DNA of 64,000 nucleotides, taken from the NCBI RefSeq assembly GCF_005938675.2, contig NZ_VCCH02000020.1, positions 1-64,000 of the forward strand, given 5' to 3'. The stretch is from Mycobacterium sp. KBS0706 (GTDB lineage: Bacteria > Pseudomonadota > Alphaproteobacteria > DSM-16000 > Inquilinaceae). Both the position numbers and the translations under genes were made by a program. Position 1 is the stretch's first letter. The number at the start of each line of letters is the position of its first letter. Positions 17,760 to 28,570 of the stretch are shown piece after piece. Under the pieces are notes generated by a model. That model was not told where the DNA came from and searched no databases. It saw only the letters and a list, made by a program, of their open reading frames with translations.

Positions 17760-19259
17760 TCAGCGCATGCCCAGCAGCGGCTTCAGATCGGTGCCGTTCA
17801 GCAGGATGTCGCCGTTCTCGCCGACCACCAGCTTGTAGGTGCGTGCCGGCTTGCCGTCGACCGTGTCCTGGGCGCCCATGGTCTGCAGCACGGTCAGCCC
17901 CTGCACCATCTCCTGCCCGTCCGGCGCGGCCTTGGCGGCCTCCAGCGCGTCCTCCAGCCCGGTCACCACCAGGGTGGCGTCGCCGGTCAGCATCAGCGGC
18001 GCCTTCGGGTTCGGCCGCAGCGTGCCAGTCAGGTCGATGGTGGTCAGCGGCGACGCGGCCTTGAACGAGCGGATCTCGAGCGCGCCGTTGCCGTTCATCA
18101 CCACCTGCTGCAGCTGTGCGACCGCGATCTCCGCCGCCTGGTCGGGGCCGAGCGTGGCCGAGCTGTCGAGCATGCCGGTCAGCGCCTGCAGCAGCGCCTG
18201 GTTCGGCAGGTTGGTCAGCGCCAGGTCCACGGTCGCGCTGTGCGGGATGAACTGGCCGAATTCCGGCAGCGGCTGGATGCCGAGCTGGGCCAGGTCGAAG
18301 GTGATCTGGAAGGTCGAGCCGTCCTTGGCCAGGCCGGTCAGGCCGACGCCGAAACCGGTGGAAGCCAGGGTCACCTTCTCGACGTCGGGCTCGTTGGGCG
18401 TGACCTCCACCCCGGTCAGCCCGTAGCTGACGCCGAAATCATCGAACAGCTTCGGGGTGCCCTGGAACACACGGCCGAGATCGGTCAGGAACTCCTTCGG
18501 CATCTCGCCGTCGGCCTGCGGCGGGTAGCGCTTCTGCAGATCCGTGAGCTTGTCGCTGAAGGCGCGTAGCGCCGCCATGTTGGCGGCCGCCGCCTTGCCT
18601 TCGAGCGTGGCGCCGTCGAGGCGGAGAAGCTGGGCCCCGGTCTCGTCGACGAAGGAGATGCCGGACAGGGTCACGCTGCCGGTGCTGTCATAGGTGTCCG
18701 GGCCGACCGCTTTGCTGTCGCCGACCAGGGCGAGCCCGTCGATCTTGAATGCGCCCTTGGCCTCGGCCGGATCCAGCGACCGGGCGGTGATCTGGCCCAG
18801 CTTGCCGTCCAGCGACATGAAGGCGTGGTACTGCGGGGCGAAGACGCCGCGCAGCGCCTGGGTGCCGATCGTCACCTCGACCCCCTCATCCTTCTTGTCG
18901 GTGATCACCCTGTAGGTCGTGGGGATGGTCGCGACCGTGTCGAGCCAGCCGTTCTCCTGCGGCGTCAGCTGCAGCTCGACCGGGTCGAGGGCGAGGCGGG
19001 CGGTGTCACCCTCGGCGGCGAACAGGATCTCCGATTTCGGGATCACCGCCTTGTAGAACTTGCCCTGGGGCTCGACCGTGATCGGCCCCTGGAAGTTGAA
19101 CACCACCGACTTGTCGGCTGTGGCCAGGTGGGTGGCGATCCAGTCCTTGAGGCCGAGCCGGATCTTGTCGGCGCCTTCCGCCGTCGCCTGCGCCTGGGCG
19201 GCAGCCGGCAGGAGGACCCAGGCGGCGATGCCGGCGGCAAGCAGGGAAAGCGTACGCAT
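17760..19259 (-). CDS. unrecognised exported protein, tandem paralogue 1 (operon leader)
   Basis: This 499-residue protein has a signal peptide (MRTLSLLAAGIAAWVLLPAA, cleavage near AQAQA). It is related to the two downstream genes by an IRLGLKDWIATHLA opening, FGQFIPHSATVDLALTNLP near residue 330 and the C-terminus LNGTDLKPLLGMR. It lacks the paired N-terminal cysteines of the other two. The repeated pattern of short amphipathic strands resembles AsmA-like or YdgA-like envelope proteins, but I cannot assign it. It is the first gene of a three-gene run facing away from the helicase gene. The shared promoter region is 19260-19381. Confidence 0.8.
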   Translation of the reverse strand: MRTLSLLAAGIAAWVLLPAAAQAQATAEGADKIRLGLKDWIATHLATADKSVVFNFQGPITVEPQGKFYKAVIPKSEILFAAEGDTARLALDPVELQLTPQENGWLDTVATIPTTYRVITDKKDEGVEVTIGTQALRGVFAPQYHAFMSLDGKLGQITARSLDPAEAKGAFKIDGLALVGDSKAVGPDTYDSTGSVTLSGISFVDETGAQLLRLDGATLEGKAAAANMAALRAFSDKLTDLQKRYPPQADGEMPKEFLTDLGRVFQGTPKLFDDFGVSYGLTGVEVTPNEPDVEKVTLASTGFGVGLTGLAKDGSTFQITFDLAQLGIQPLPEFGQFIPHSATVDLALTNLPNQALLQALTGMLDSSATLGPDQAAEIAVAQLQQVVMNGNGALEIRSFKAASPLTTIDLTGTLRPNPKAPLMLTGDATLVVTGLEDALEAAKAAPDGQEMVQGLTVLQTMGAQDTVDGKPARTYKLVVGENGDILLNGTDLKPLLGMR

Positions 19260-19381
19260 CGTATGACCCTCGTCAAATCGGGCGGAGGCCCTGGAAAAAT
19301 CGTCTGCGGCCAATGGGCCGCCCACACCGCTGGCTGGGCGGCAGTCTTGCATTAGCGACCGGCAGCGTTCAATTGTCGCTT

Positions 19382-21869
<2,488 letters not shown>

Positions 21870-21877
<8 letters not shown>

Positions 21878-22250
21878 GCGGGGGGCTGAGCGCGAGGAGA
21901 CCGAGCGGCCGCGGCTGGACAAATGGCTGTGGCAGGCGCGTTTCTTCAAGACCCGCAGCCTGGCGGCCAAGGTCTGCGCCGGCGGCGGCATCCGCATCGA
22001 CGGCGTGCCGACCCAGAAGGCGCATGCGGCAATCCGCCCCGGCATGGTGCTGACCTTCGTCCAGGGCCGGCACATCCGGGTGATCGAGATCGTGTCCCTG
22101 GCCGAGCGGCGCGGTCCGGCCAGCGAGGCGCAGGGGCTGTACCGCGACCTGCAGCCGCCGACTCCGGAGGCGGCGCTGCCCTCTTCCGGCGGCCCCCGCC
22201 CGACCGACCGCGACCGCCGGGCTCTTCCGCCGAAGGGCGGCAGCGACTAA
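21870..22250 (+). CDS. S4-domain RNA-binding protein (Hsp15/HslR-like)
   Basis: This 126-residue protein consists of one S4 domain (about residues 14-75: RLDKWLWQARFFKTRSLA, later GGIRIDGVPTQKAH) plus a basic, Pro-rich tail. Hsp15 binds 50S subunits carrying stalled nascent chains and helps ribosome recycling during heat shock; the same role is plausible here but unproven. It overlaps the 3' end of the helicase gene and is 9 bases before the TerB-like gene, forming one operon that runs into fdxA. Confidence 0.9.
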
Positions 22251-22259
22251 ATCCACGCC

Positions 22260-22736
22260 ATGCTGAACCATATTCTCGATTGGGCCCGCGGTGACGCCCG
22301 GCCGACGGCCCTGGACGACGGCACGCTGCGCCGGGCCGTCGCCGCGCTGCTGATGGAAGCCGCCCGGGTCGATGATTCGCTGGACGAGCCGGAGCGCGAG
22401 CGCATCCAGACGCTGCTGGCCTGGCGCTTCGGGCTGGGCCCGTTCGAGGCGGCGCAGCTGGGCACCGACGCCGAGCGGGCCAGCGAGGGCGCGGTGTCCT
22501 GGCACGCCTTGACCCACACCATCCGCGAGCATTGCGACGAGCCGGCGCGCATCCGCATTGTGGAAATGCTGTGGGATGTCATCCTCGCGGATGGTAATGT
22601 CGACGCCCTCGAAGCCAATCTGATGCGGCGAGTCGCGGCGCTTCTATTCGTCTCGGATGCGGATAGCGGCGCTGCCCGCCGCCGTGTGCTTGCCCGCAAC
22701 GGCGCCACGGCGGCCGCCAATGGAGAGCCGGAGTAA
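22260..22736 (+). CDS. TerB-like (tellurite-resistance family) helical protein
   Basis: This 158-residue, all-helical acidic protein resembles the TerB/COG4103 family. Its two halves each show the family's spaced acidic motif ([16 protein letters not shown] and [22 protein letters not shown]). Such proteins are often found near fdxA in alphaproteobacteria. No tellurite function should be assumed; metal binding by the acidic motifs is inferred from the family. It lies between the S4 gene and fdxA, 7 bases before the fdxA start. Confidence 0.85.
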   Translation: MLNHILDWARGDARPTALDDGTLRRAVAALLMEAARVDDSLDEPERERIQTLLAWRFGLGPFEAAQLGTDAERASEGAVSWHALTHTIREHCDEPARIRIVEMLWDVILADGNVDALEANLMRRVAALLFVSDADSGAARRRVLARNGATAAANGEPE

Positions 22737-22743
22737 GTTAAGC

Positions 22744-23085
22744 ATGGCCTATGTGGTGGGTGAAGCTTGCATCAAGTGCAAGTACACGGATTGCGTCGAA
22801 GTCTGCCCCGTGGATTGCTTCTACGAGGGCGAGAACATGCTGGTCATCCACCCGGACGAGTGTATCGACTGCGGGGTTTGCGAGCCGGAGTGCCCGGCCG
22901 AGGCGATCAAGCCGGACACCGAGGCCGACGCCGCGGAGAAATGGGGCGAGCTGAACCGCGAATATTCCACCCTGTGGCCGAACATCACGCGCAAGAAGGA
23001 CGCCCCGGCCGACGCCGACTCCTGGAAGGAGGTCGAGAACAAATTCGCCGAGCATTTCAGCGCGACTCCGGGCGAAGGCAATTGA
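22744..23085 (+). CDS. fdxA: 7Fe ferredoxin FdxA
   Basis: This 113-residue ferredoxin has the Azotobacter FdI arrangement. Cys9, Cys17 and Cys50 fit the [3Fe-4S] cluster, and Cys21, Cys40, Cys43 and Cys46 the [4Fe-4S] cluster. The C-terminal ~55 residues are the usual long acidic/aromatic extension. It serves as a low-potential electron carrier, with partners uncertain; a ferredoxin-NADP reductase at 48328-49338 in this window is a possible donor or acceptor. The ATG at 22744 is preceded by GGAG about 12 bases upstream. It ends the operon that starts with the helicase. Confidence 0.97.
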   Translation: MAYVVGEACIKCKYTDCVEVCPVDCFYEGENMLVIHPDECIDCGVCEPECPAEAIKPDTEADAAEKWGELNREYSTLWPNITRKKDAPADADSWKEVENKFAEHFSATPGEGN

Positions 23086-23147
23086 CGATTCGCCGAGTCC
23101 GCCGGCCTGCATTGCAAAAAAAGCGTCATGTCGGGGCGGACTCGGCC

Positions 23148-23176
23148 TTCATATCGGAAGCGCAACGTATTATAAT
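23148..23176 (+). promoter_or_regulatory. candidate housekeeping promoter of carD
   Basis: TTCATA (23148-23153), a 17-base spacer and TATAAT (23171-23176) form a reasonable sigma-70 promoter in an otherwise AT-poor region. It would give a leader of roughly 170 bases before carD. No other gene starts downstream before carD. Confidence 0.5.
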
Positions 23177-23351
23177 CTTCGTCCATTCCCGGTGCTGATG
23201 ACCAGTTCCGGCCTTCCATACGTGGGCCGGAATCGATTTCTGCGTCTCTAGTTTCGGTGCGGAGGTTGAACAGCGGTTGCGGCGCTGCGAAGCGCAGGGT
23301 GGCGGCCGCAGGGTCTCCGCCCACTGGGTCCGACCACAGAGGGTGACTCCA

Positions 23352-23861
23352 TTGGCAGACATGGCTCAGGAACTTGAGTACGACGTCGGCGACTACGTTG
23401 TGTATCCGGCGCATGGCGTCGGCCGCATCGAGGCGCTCGAGACGCACAGCATCAGCGGCATGACCGTGCAGCTGTATGCCATCAGCTTCGAGAAGGAGCG
23501 GATGACGCTCAAGGTTCCTGTCGGCAAGGCCAAGAAGTCCGGCCTGCGCAAGCTGTCGTCGAAGGACCGGATCAAGACCGCGCTGGAGACCCTGACCGGG
23601 CGCAGCCGCGTGCGCCGGACGATGTGGAGCCGCCGGGCCCAGGAATACGAAGCCAAGATCAATTCCGGCGACCCGGTGTCGATCGCCGAGGTGGTGCGCG
23701 ACCTGCACCGCGCCACCGACCAGCCGGAGCAGTCCTACAGCGAGCGCCAGATCTACCAGGCGGCGCTGGAGCGCCTGGCGCGCGAATTGGCCGCGGTCGA
23801 GAAGATCGACGAGGTCAAGGCGACCCAGAAGCTGGAGCAGGTGCTGAAGAAGGCGGCCTGA
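23352..23861 (+). CDS. carD: CarD family transcriptional regulator
   Basis: CarD binds the RNA polymerase beta subunit and stabilises open complexes, especially at rRNA and other weak promoters. The N-terminal Tudor-like RNAP-interaction domain (YDVGDYVVYPAHGVGRIEAL) is followed by a helical DNA-binding domain (SRRAQEYEAKINSGDP onward), giving 169 residues. I favour the TTG at 23352: the Shine-Dalgarno AGAGGG at 23338-23343 is 8 bases from it but 17 from the first ATG (23361). A strong intrinsic terminator follows. The context (fdxA before, rpoH after) is typical of alphaproteobacteria. Confidence 0.95.
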   Translation: MADMAQELEYDVGDYVVYPAHGVGRIEALETHSISGMTVQLYAISFEKERMTLKVPVGKAKKSGLRKLSSKDRIKTALETLTGRSRVRRTMWSRRAQEYEAKINSGDPVSIAEVVRDLHRATDQPEQSYSERQIYQAALERLARELAAVEKIDEVKATQKLEQVLKKAA

Positions 23862-23884
23862 GCGCCTTCTCTGCTGACTGCAAG

Positions 23885-23908
23885 AGGCGGCCTCCGGGCC
23901 GCCTTTTT
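23885..23908 (+). terminator. intrinsic terminator after carD
   Basis: A perfect 8-bp GC-rich stem (23885-23892 with 23897-23904), a TCCG tetraloop and a run of five T (23904-23908) lie 23 bases after the carD stop. Confidence 0.9.
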
Positions 23909-24001
23909 CATGTCCGGGATCCGCCGCCGGCCGAAGGGGGCTGGCGTCACCGGGGCGAGCCGCTAAAATGCAATGCAGATGACAGATCCCTTCCTCTCCG
24001 C

Positions 24002-24820
24002 GTGACCGGCGACACCGGAACCTTCGCCCGGCTCGGCCGCCCCCGGCGGATCTGGGCCGTGGGCGCCGTGCATGGCGAGATCGACCGCCTGGCCGTGCTG
24101 CACGACCATGTCGCGGCCCGCTTCGAGCCCGGCGACCGGCTGGTCTATCTCGGCAACCTGATCGGCCGGTCCGACCGGGTGCACGCCCTGGTCGACGAGG
24201 TGCTGTCGATGCGGCGGGCCCTGATCTCCCGCCCCTTCGTGCTGGCCGAGGACGTCGTCTTCCTGCGCGGGGCGCAGGAGGAGATGTGGCAGAAGATGCT
24301 GCAGCTGCAATTCGCACCGAACCCGCTGGACGTGCTGCGCTGGATGCTGGCGCAGGGCGTCGACGGCACGCTGCGCGCCTATGGCGGCCGGGCCGAGGAG
24401 GGCATGGCCGCGGCGCGCGAAGGCGCCGTCCGGCTGACCCGCTGGACCAACGGCCTGCGCGAGGCGATCCGCGCCGCCCCCGGCCACAATGCGCTGTACG
24501 CCGCGCTGCGCCGGGCCGCCTTCACCGAGCCCCGCGTCACCGAGGACGACGGCATCCTGTTCGTCAGCGCCGGCATCGACCCGAGCCGGCCGCTGGCCGC
24601 TCAGGGCGACGCCTTCTGGTGGTCGGCCGCCGGCTTCGCCGGGCTTGCCGAGCCCTATGCCGGCTTCCGCCGCCTGATCCGCGGCCACGATCCTTCGGGC
24701 GGCGGGCTGCAGCTCGAAGGCATGACGGTGACGCTCGATTCCGGCTGCGGCCGCGGCGGCCGCCTGGCCGCTGGGCTGTTCGATCCCGATGGGACGCTGG
24801 CCGAGATCGTCGAAGCCTGA
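24002..24820 (+). CDS. degenerate calcineurin-like phosphatase (probable pseudoenzyme)
   Basis: The 272-residue protein has the layout of a PPP-type metallophosphoesterase, but the metal sites are lost. Where active enzymes have GDxHG it reads GAVHG (21-25). Where they have GDxVDRG it reads GNLIGRS (51-57). Where they have GNHE it reads GAQE (90-93). The later HAG motif is SAG, while RGHD near the C-terminus keeps its His. Catalysis by the usual two-metal mechanism is therefore unlikely; a binding or regulatory role is inferred. No ATG is available in frame, and GTG 24002 is the best start although without a clear ribosome site. It lies between carD and rpoH with a terminator upstream. Confidence 0.8.
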   Translation: MTGDTGTFARLGRPRRIWAVGAVHGEIDRLAVLHDHVAARFEPGDRLVYLGNLIGRSDRVHALVDEVLSMRRALISRPFVLAEDVVFLRGAQEEMWQKMLQLQFAPNPLDVLRWMLAQGVDGTLRAYGGRAEEGMAAAREGAVRLTRWTNGLREAIRAAPGHNALYAALRRAAFTEPRVTEDDGILFVSAGIDPSRPLAAQGDAFWWSAAGFAGLAEPYAGFRRLIRGHDPSGGGLQLEGMTVTLDSGCGRGGRLAAGLFDPDGTLAEIVEA

Positions 24821-24865
24821 GACACCACTCTCCCCGTAACAAACCGCCCCGCTCCGGCGAACTCC

Positions 24866-24928
24866 TAGACGAAGGGACAAGCTCCCGCCCGGCGAGGGAA
24901 CGACGCCATGCGGGAGGGTGTTCGTCTA
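24866..24928 (+). promoter_or_regulatory. nested hairpin in the rpoH leader
   Basis: TAGACGAA (24866-24873) pairs perfectly with TTCGTCTA (24921-24928), and inside it CTCCCGC (24882-24888) pairs with GCGGGAG (24910-24916). The structure ends 52 bases before the rpoH ATG. It could be part of a thermo-responsive or otherwise regulatory 5' leader, or a degenerate terminator for the preceding gene; no T-run follows. Confidence 0.55.
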
Positions 24929-24980
24929 TCGAGGTCGCGGGACGGATCCGCGGCATCGTTCGGCCGAAGAGGGGGCGTCC

Positions 24981-25868
24981 ATGCCGCATCTCGACGATCC
25001 CGAGACCCAGCGCGCCAACCTGAAGTTCATCAAGGCGTCGATGAGCGAGCCGCTGCTGTCGCGCGAGACCGAGTTCGAGCTCGCCCGGCGCTGGCGCCAG
25101 GACAACGACGAACCGTCGCTGCACGCTTTGGTCCGGGCCTATACCCGCCTCGTGATCGCCACCGCGTCGCGCTTCCGCAACTATGGTCTGCCGATCGGCG
25201 ACCTGGTGCAGGAGGGCAATGTCGGGCTGATGCAGGCCGCTGCCCGCTTCGAGCACGACCGCGAGGTCCGCTTCTCGACCTATGCCGCCTGGTGGATCCG
25301 CTCGGCGATGCAGGACTATGTGCTGCGCAACTGGTCGATCGTCCGCACCGGCACCACCGCGGCGCAGAAGTCGCTGTTCTTCAACCTGCGGCGGCTGCGC
25401 GCCAAGATCGAGAACGCCGGCGCCCAGACCGGGCTGACCCAGGCCGGCCGCGCCTGGATCGCCACCGAGCTGCGCGTCGACGTTTCCGATGTCGAGCAGA
25501 TGGAGATGCGCCTCTCGGCCTCCGACCAGTCGCTCAACGCCCCGATCTCCGAGGATGGCGAGGACGACTGGCAGGGGCTGCTGGCCGACAGCCGCCCCTC
25601 GCCCGAGGAGGTGGTGATCGGCCTGCGCGACAACGTCACCCGTTCGCGCTGGCTGGCCGAGGCGATCGGCGCTTTGAGCCCGCGCGAGCAGACCATCATC
25701 CGCCAGCGCCGGCTGCGCGACAGCGGCGCCACGCTGGAGGAGCTGGGCCGCCAGCTCGGCGTCAGCAAGGAGCGGGTGCGCCAGCTGGAGCACCGGGCGC
25801 TGACCAAGCTGCGCGCCTCGATCGCCCGCCATGTCGCCCAGCCGGAAGAGCTGTTCCTGGAGGAATAG
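24981..25868 (+). CDS. rpoH: heat-shock sigma factor RpoH (sigma-32)
   Basis: This 295-residue group-3 sigma factor is recognised by the RpoH box QKSLFFNLR, preceded by WSIVRTGTTAA. Region 2 (LVQEGNVGLMQAAARFE, RFSTYAAWWIRSAMQDY) and region 4 (LGVSKERVRQLEHRAL) are intact. It directs transcription of chaperone and protease genes; the candidate htpG promoter at 14060-14088 would be a target. ATG 24981 has the strong ribosome site GAAGAGGGGG. A GTG start 21 codons upstream would fall inside the leader hairpin and is rejected. The gene is monocistronic and convergent with the M48 genes. Confidence 0.96.
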   Translation: MPHLDDPETQRANLKFIKASMSEPLLSRETEFELARRWRQDNDEPSLHALVRAYTRLVIATASRFRNYGLPIGDLVQEGNVGLMQAAARFEHDREVRFSTYAAWWIRSAMQDYVLRNWSIVRTGTTAAQKSLFFNLRRLRAKIENAGAQTGLTQAGRAWIATELRVDVSDVEQMEMRLSASDQSLNAPISEDGEDDWQGLLADSRPSPEEVVIGLRDNVTRSRWLAEAIGALSPREQTIIRQRRLRDSGATLEELGRQLGVSKERVRQLEHRALTKLRASIARHVAQPEELFLEE

Positions 25869-25871
25869 CCG

Positions 25872-27208
25872 TCACTCCACGATCAGCTTGACCAGACGTC
25901 CCCGCGGCGGAAGGGCATTCCCCGGCACGTCGTTCAGCAGCCGGAACCAGGCCTCCGCCGCCTCCACCCGCATCCGTGCGATCAGGGTGGCGACGGTGTC
26001 CCGGCGCCGCACGGGCACCACGACGAGGCGGCGGGGCCGCACCGCGGCGGCCTCGGCTGCGCCGATCCGGCGGAAGCTGGCGACGGCACGGCGCATCGAT
26101 GCCGCGGCCGGGCTGCCCGACCGGGTCAGCACCATGAAGCGGTCGCGCCGCTCGGCCGAGGTCTCGATCACCGCGAGGGCCGCATCCCAGCCCGCCGAAG
26201 CGCCGGGCGCCCGGGCCAGGCCCCAGGCCGCGGCGAAGCCCCCGAGATCGCCGATCTCGACGCCCCGGACTCCGCCCATCGCCTTACCCCATTGCTCGAG
26301 AGCAGGCCGGGCCGGCAGCGCCTCCGGCTGCACCAGCTGGTCGAAGACGATGACCGAATCGTCCGGCCCCGAGCCCAGGACGCTGCGCCGCCGCCGGGTG
26401 AGCAGCACGCCGGGCGGCGCCTCCCAGCGGAACCGGGCGGCGGGATCGATCACCGACCGGCCGCGGATCGCGATCTGGCCCGATCCCTCGCTCCAGGACA
26501 GGCCGTCGACGGCGTCGAGCCAGGCCGCCTCTCCCGCCTCGCCGCGCGGCAGCGCCGCCGCCTGGACCCGGGCCGCGGCAAGGCGATCCGCGATCTCCGG
26601 ATGGTCGCCGCCACTCGCGACCGCCAGGGCCAGCTCCGGCCGGCCCACCAGCGTGGCGTCGAGGCGGTGCCAGGCGTCGAGCCGGGCCAGGAAGGCCACG
26701 GCCGCGGCGGGGTCGTAGCCGGCCCGGGCCATGCCGGAGATGCCGATGTGATCGGCCTCCAGCTCCTGCGCCCGGTCGAAGGCGGTTTGACCCGCCGCGC
26801 CGGTCCCTCCGGTCTCGCTCGAGCGTGCCGCCCGCAGCCCGACATGGCCGGCGACGACATGCCCGACCTCATGTGCCAGCACCGAGGCGATTTCGGCCTC
26901 GCTGCGGGCCAGGGCCAGCAGGCCGCGCGTCACCAGGATGCGGCCGTCCGCCCCGGCCGCGGCGTTGACCCGGTCCGAATCGAGCAGCTCGACCGAGACC
27001 CGCATCCCGCAGCGGACCTCGGCGTTGGCGATGCGCTCCCGATCGCGGCGACCTGATCCCGCAAGGCCGGCGCGCGGAACAGGCCGCCGAACGCATCCAG
27101 CGCCTCGTCTTCCGCCACCCTGTCGTCGGCGGTGGCCACGCGGAAGACGGCCGGCAGCAGAGCCGCGGCCGTCGCCGTCAGCAGCAGGTCACGGCGGGCG
27201 AGCCGCAT
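25872..27208 (-). pseudogene. M48 metalloprotease copy 2, frameshifted
   Basis: This is a second copy of the adjacent M48 protease, broken by a single-base loss. The N-terminal part from ATG 27208 (twin-arginine-like RRDLLL signal, then FRAPALRDQVAAI) matches copy 1. The rest (ERIANAEVRC onward, zinc motif HEVGH, C-terminal LysM-like end RLVKLIVE) also matches, but in another frame. The switch is at about 27038-27044, where two bases stand in place of one codon. Downstream sequence is well conserved, so the lesion is recent or a sequencing error. The later ATG at 27005 could make a protease domain without a signal peptide. It is the third gene of the nuclease-M48-M48 run. Confidence 0.75.
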
Positions 27209-27238
27209 CTCCAGCCTTTCGAACCGCTTCACCAAGCC

Positions 27239-28570
27239 TCACTCGACAATCAGCTTGACCCGGCTTCCGGGCGAAAGCGTGTCGCCGCCGACGTCGTTCA
27301 GCAGGCGGAACTGCGCCTCCGCCGCCTCGACCCGCATGCGGCCGACGAGATCGGCCACGGCGTCCCCCGGCCGGACCGGGACCACGGCGAGGCGACGCGG
27401 CCGCACCGCCGCGGCCTCGGCCGCGCCGATCCGTCGGAAGCTCTCGACCGCGCCGCGCATCGGCGCGGCGGCGGGGCTGCCGGCGCGGGTCAGGACGTTG
27501 AAACGGTCGCGCCGCTCCGGCGTGGTCTCGATCACCACCAGCAGCGCTTCCCACCGGTCGGCGCCGATCGCCAGCCCGGCGACGCCCCAGGCGGCCGGGA
27601 AGCCGCCGAGATCGCCGGCGCCGACGTTTTGCACCCCGCCCACCCGGCGACCCCAGACCCGCTCCAGGAACAGCCGCGCCGGCAGCGCCCGCGGCTGCGA
27701 CAGCTGGTCGAACAGGATCACCGAATCATCCGGGCCGATGCCCATCACCCGCCGGCGCTGGCGCAGCAGGGCCACGCCCGGCGGCGCGTCCCAGCGGAAG
27801 CCGGCGGCGGGGTCGATCACCGCCTGGCCGCGGATCGGGATCTGGCCCGCCCCCTCGCCCCAGGGCAGGCGGTCGATGGCGTCGAGCCAGGCGTCCTCCC
27901 CCGTCTCGCCGGGCGGCAGCGCCGCCGCCCGGGCCCGAGCCGCGACGATCCGCTCCGCCGTCTCCGGATGGTCGCCGCCGCTGATCGCGGCCGTGGCCAG
28001 CTCCGGCCGGCCGGACAGGGTCGCAGCCAGGCTCTGGGCGGCGCCGAACCGGGCCAGGAAGAGGGGCGCCGCCGATGGGTCGAAGCCGGCCCGGGCCAGG
28101 GCGTCGATGCCGATCCGGTCGGCCTCGCGCTCCTGCGCCCGGTCGAACTCCGCCTCGGCCTGGACCTCCGCCAGGCCGGCGACCGCCGGATCGACCGGCG
28201 GCCGCGCCTTGCCCTGCCGGGCATGACCGGCGACGACATGCCCGATCTCATGCGCCAGCACGAAGGCCAGCTCGGCCTCGCTGCGCGCCAGGGCCAGCAG
28301 GCCGCGATTGACCAGCAGCCGGCCGTCCGGCAGGGCGGCGGCGTTGACCTGGTCGGAATCGAGCAGCTCGATCGTCACCTTCAGGCGCCCGCCGGTCTCG
28401 GCATCCGCCACACGCTGGGCGATGCGGGCGACGTGGTCGCGCAGCGCCGGGGCGGCATAGGGACCGCCGAAGGCGGCCCGGACCGCCCGCGCCTCGGCGG
28501 TGTCAGCCAGGGCCGGGCACGGCAGCAACGGCAGGGCGGCCAAGCCCAGCAACAGGTCACGGCGAATCAT
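27239..28570 (-). CDS. exported M48 family zinc metalloprotease, copy 1
   Basis: This 443-residue protease begins with MIRRDLLLGLAALPLLPCPA, a twin-arginine-like signal. The M48 core has HEIGH at 107-111, and EREAD in the following helix region supplies the third zinc ligand. The C-terminal ~50 residues (AVVPVRPGDAVADLVGRM) form a LysM-like module, as in BepA/YfgC-type periplasmic proteases that help outer-membrane protein assembly or quality control. The ATG overlaps the stop of the nuclease-like gene (ATGA). A frameshifted duplicate follows 30 bases downstream. Confidence 0.92.
   Translation of the reverse strand: MIRRDLLLGLAALPLLPCPALADTAEARAVRAAFGGPYAAPALRDHVARIAQRVADAETGGRLKVTIELLDSDQVNAAALPDGRLLVNRGLLALARSEAELAFVLAHEIGHVVAGHARQGKARPPVDPAVAGLAEVQAEAEFDRAQEREADRIGIDALARAGFDPSAAPLFLARFGAAQSLAATLSGRPELATAAISGGDHPETAERIVAARARAAALPPGETGEDAWLDAIDRLPWGEGAGQIPIRGQAVIDPAAGFRWDAPPGVALLRQRRRVMGIGPDDSVILFDQLSQPRALPARLFLERVWGRRVGGVQNVGAGDLGGFPAAWGVAGLAIGADRWEALLVVIETTPERRDRFNVLTRAGSPAAAPMRGAVESFRRIGAAEAAAVRPRRLAVVPVRPGDAVADLVGRMRVEAAEAQFRLLNDVGGDTLSPGSRVKLIVE

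Noticed and set aside
24918..24980. Upstream GTG start for RpoH
   Set aside because: It would begin inside the leader hairpin and lacks a ribosome site, whereas ATG 24981 has a strong one and the normal N-terminus.
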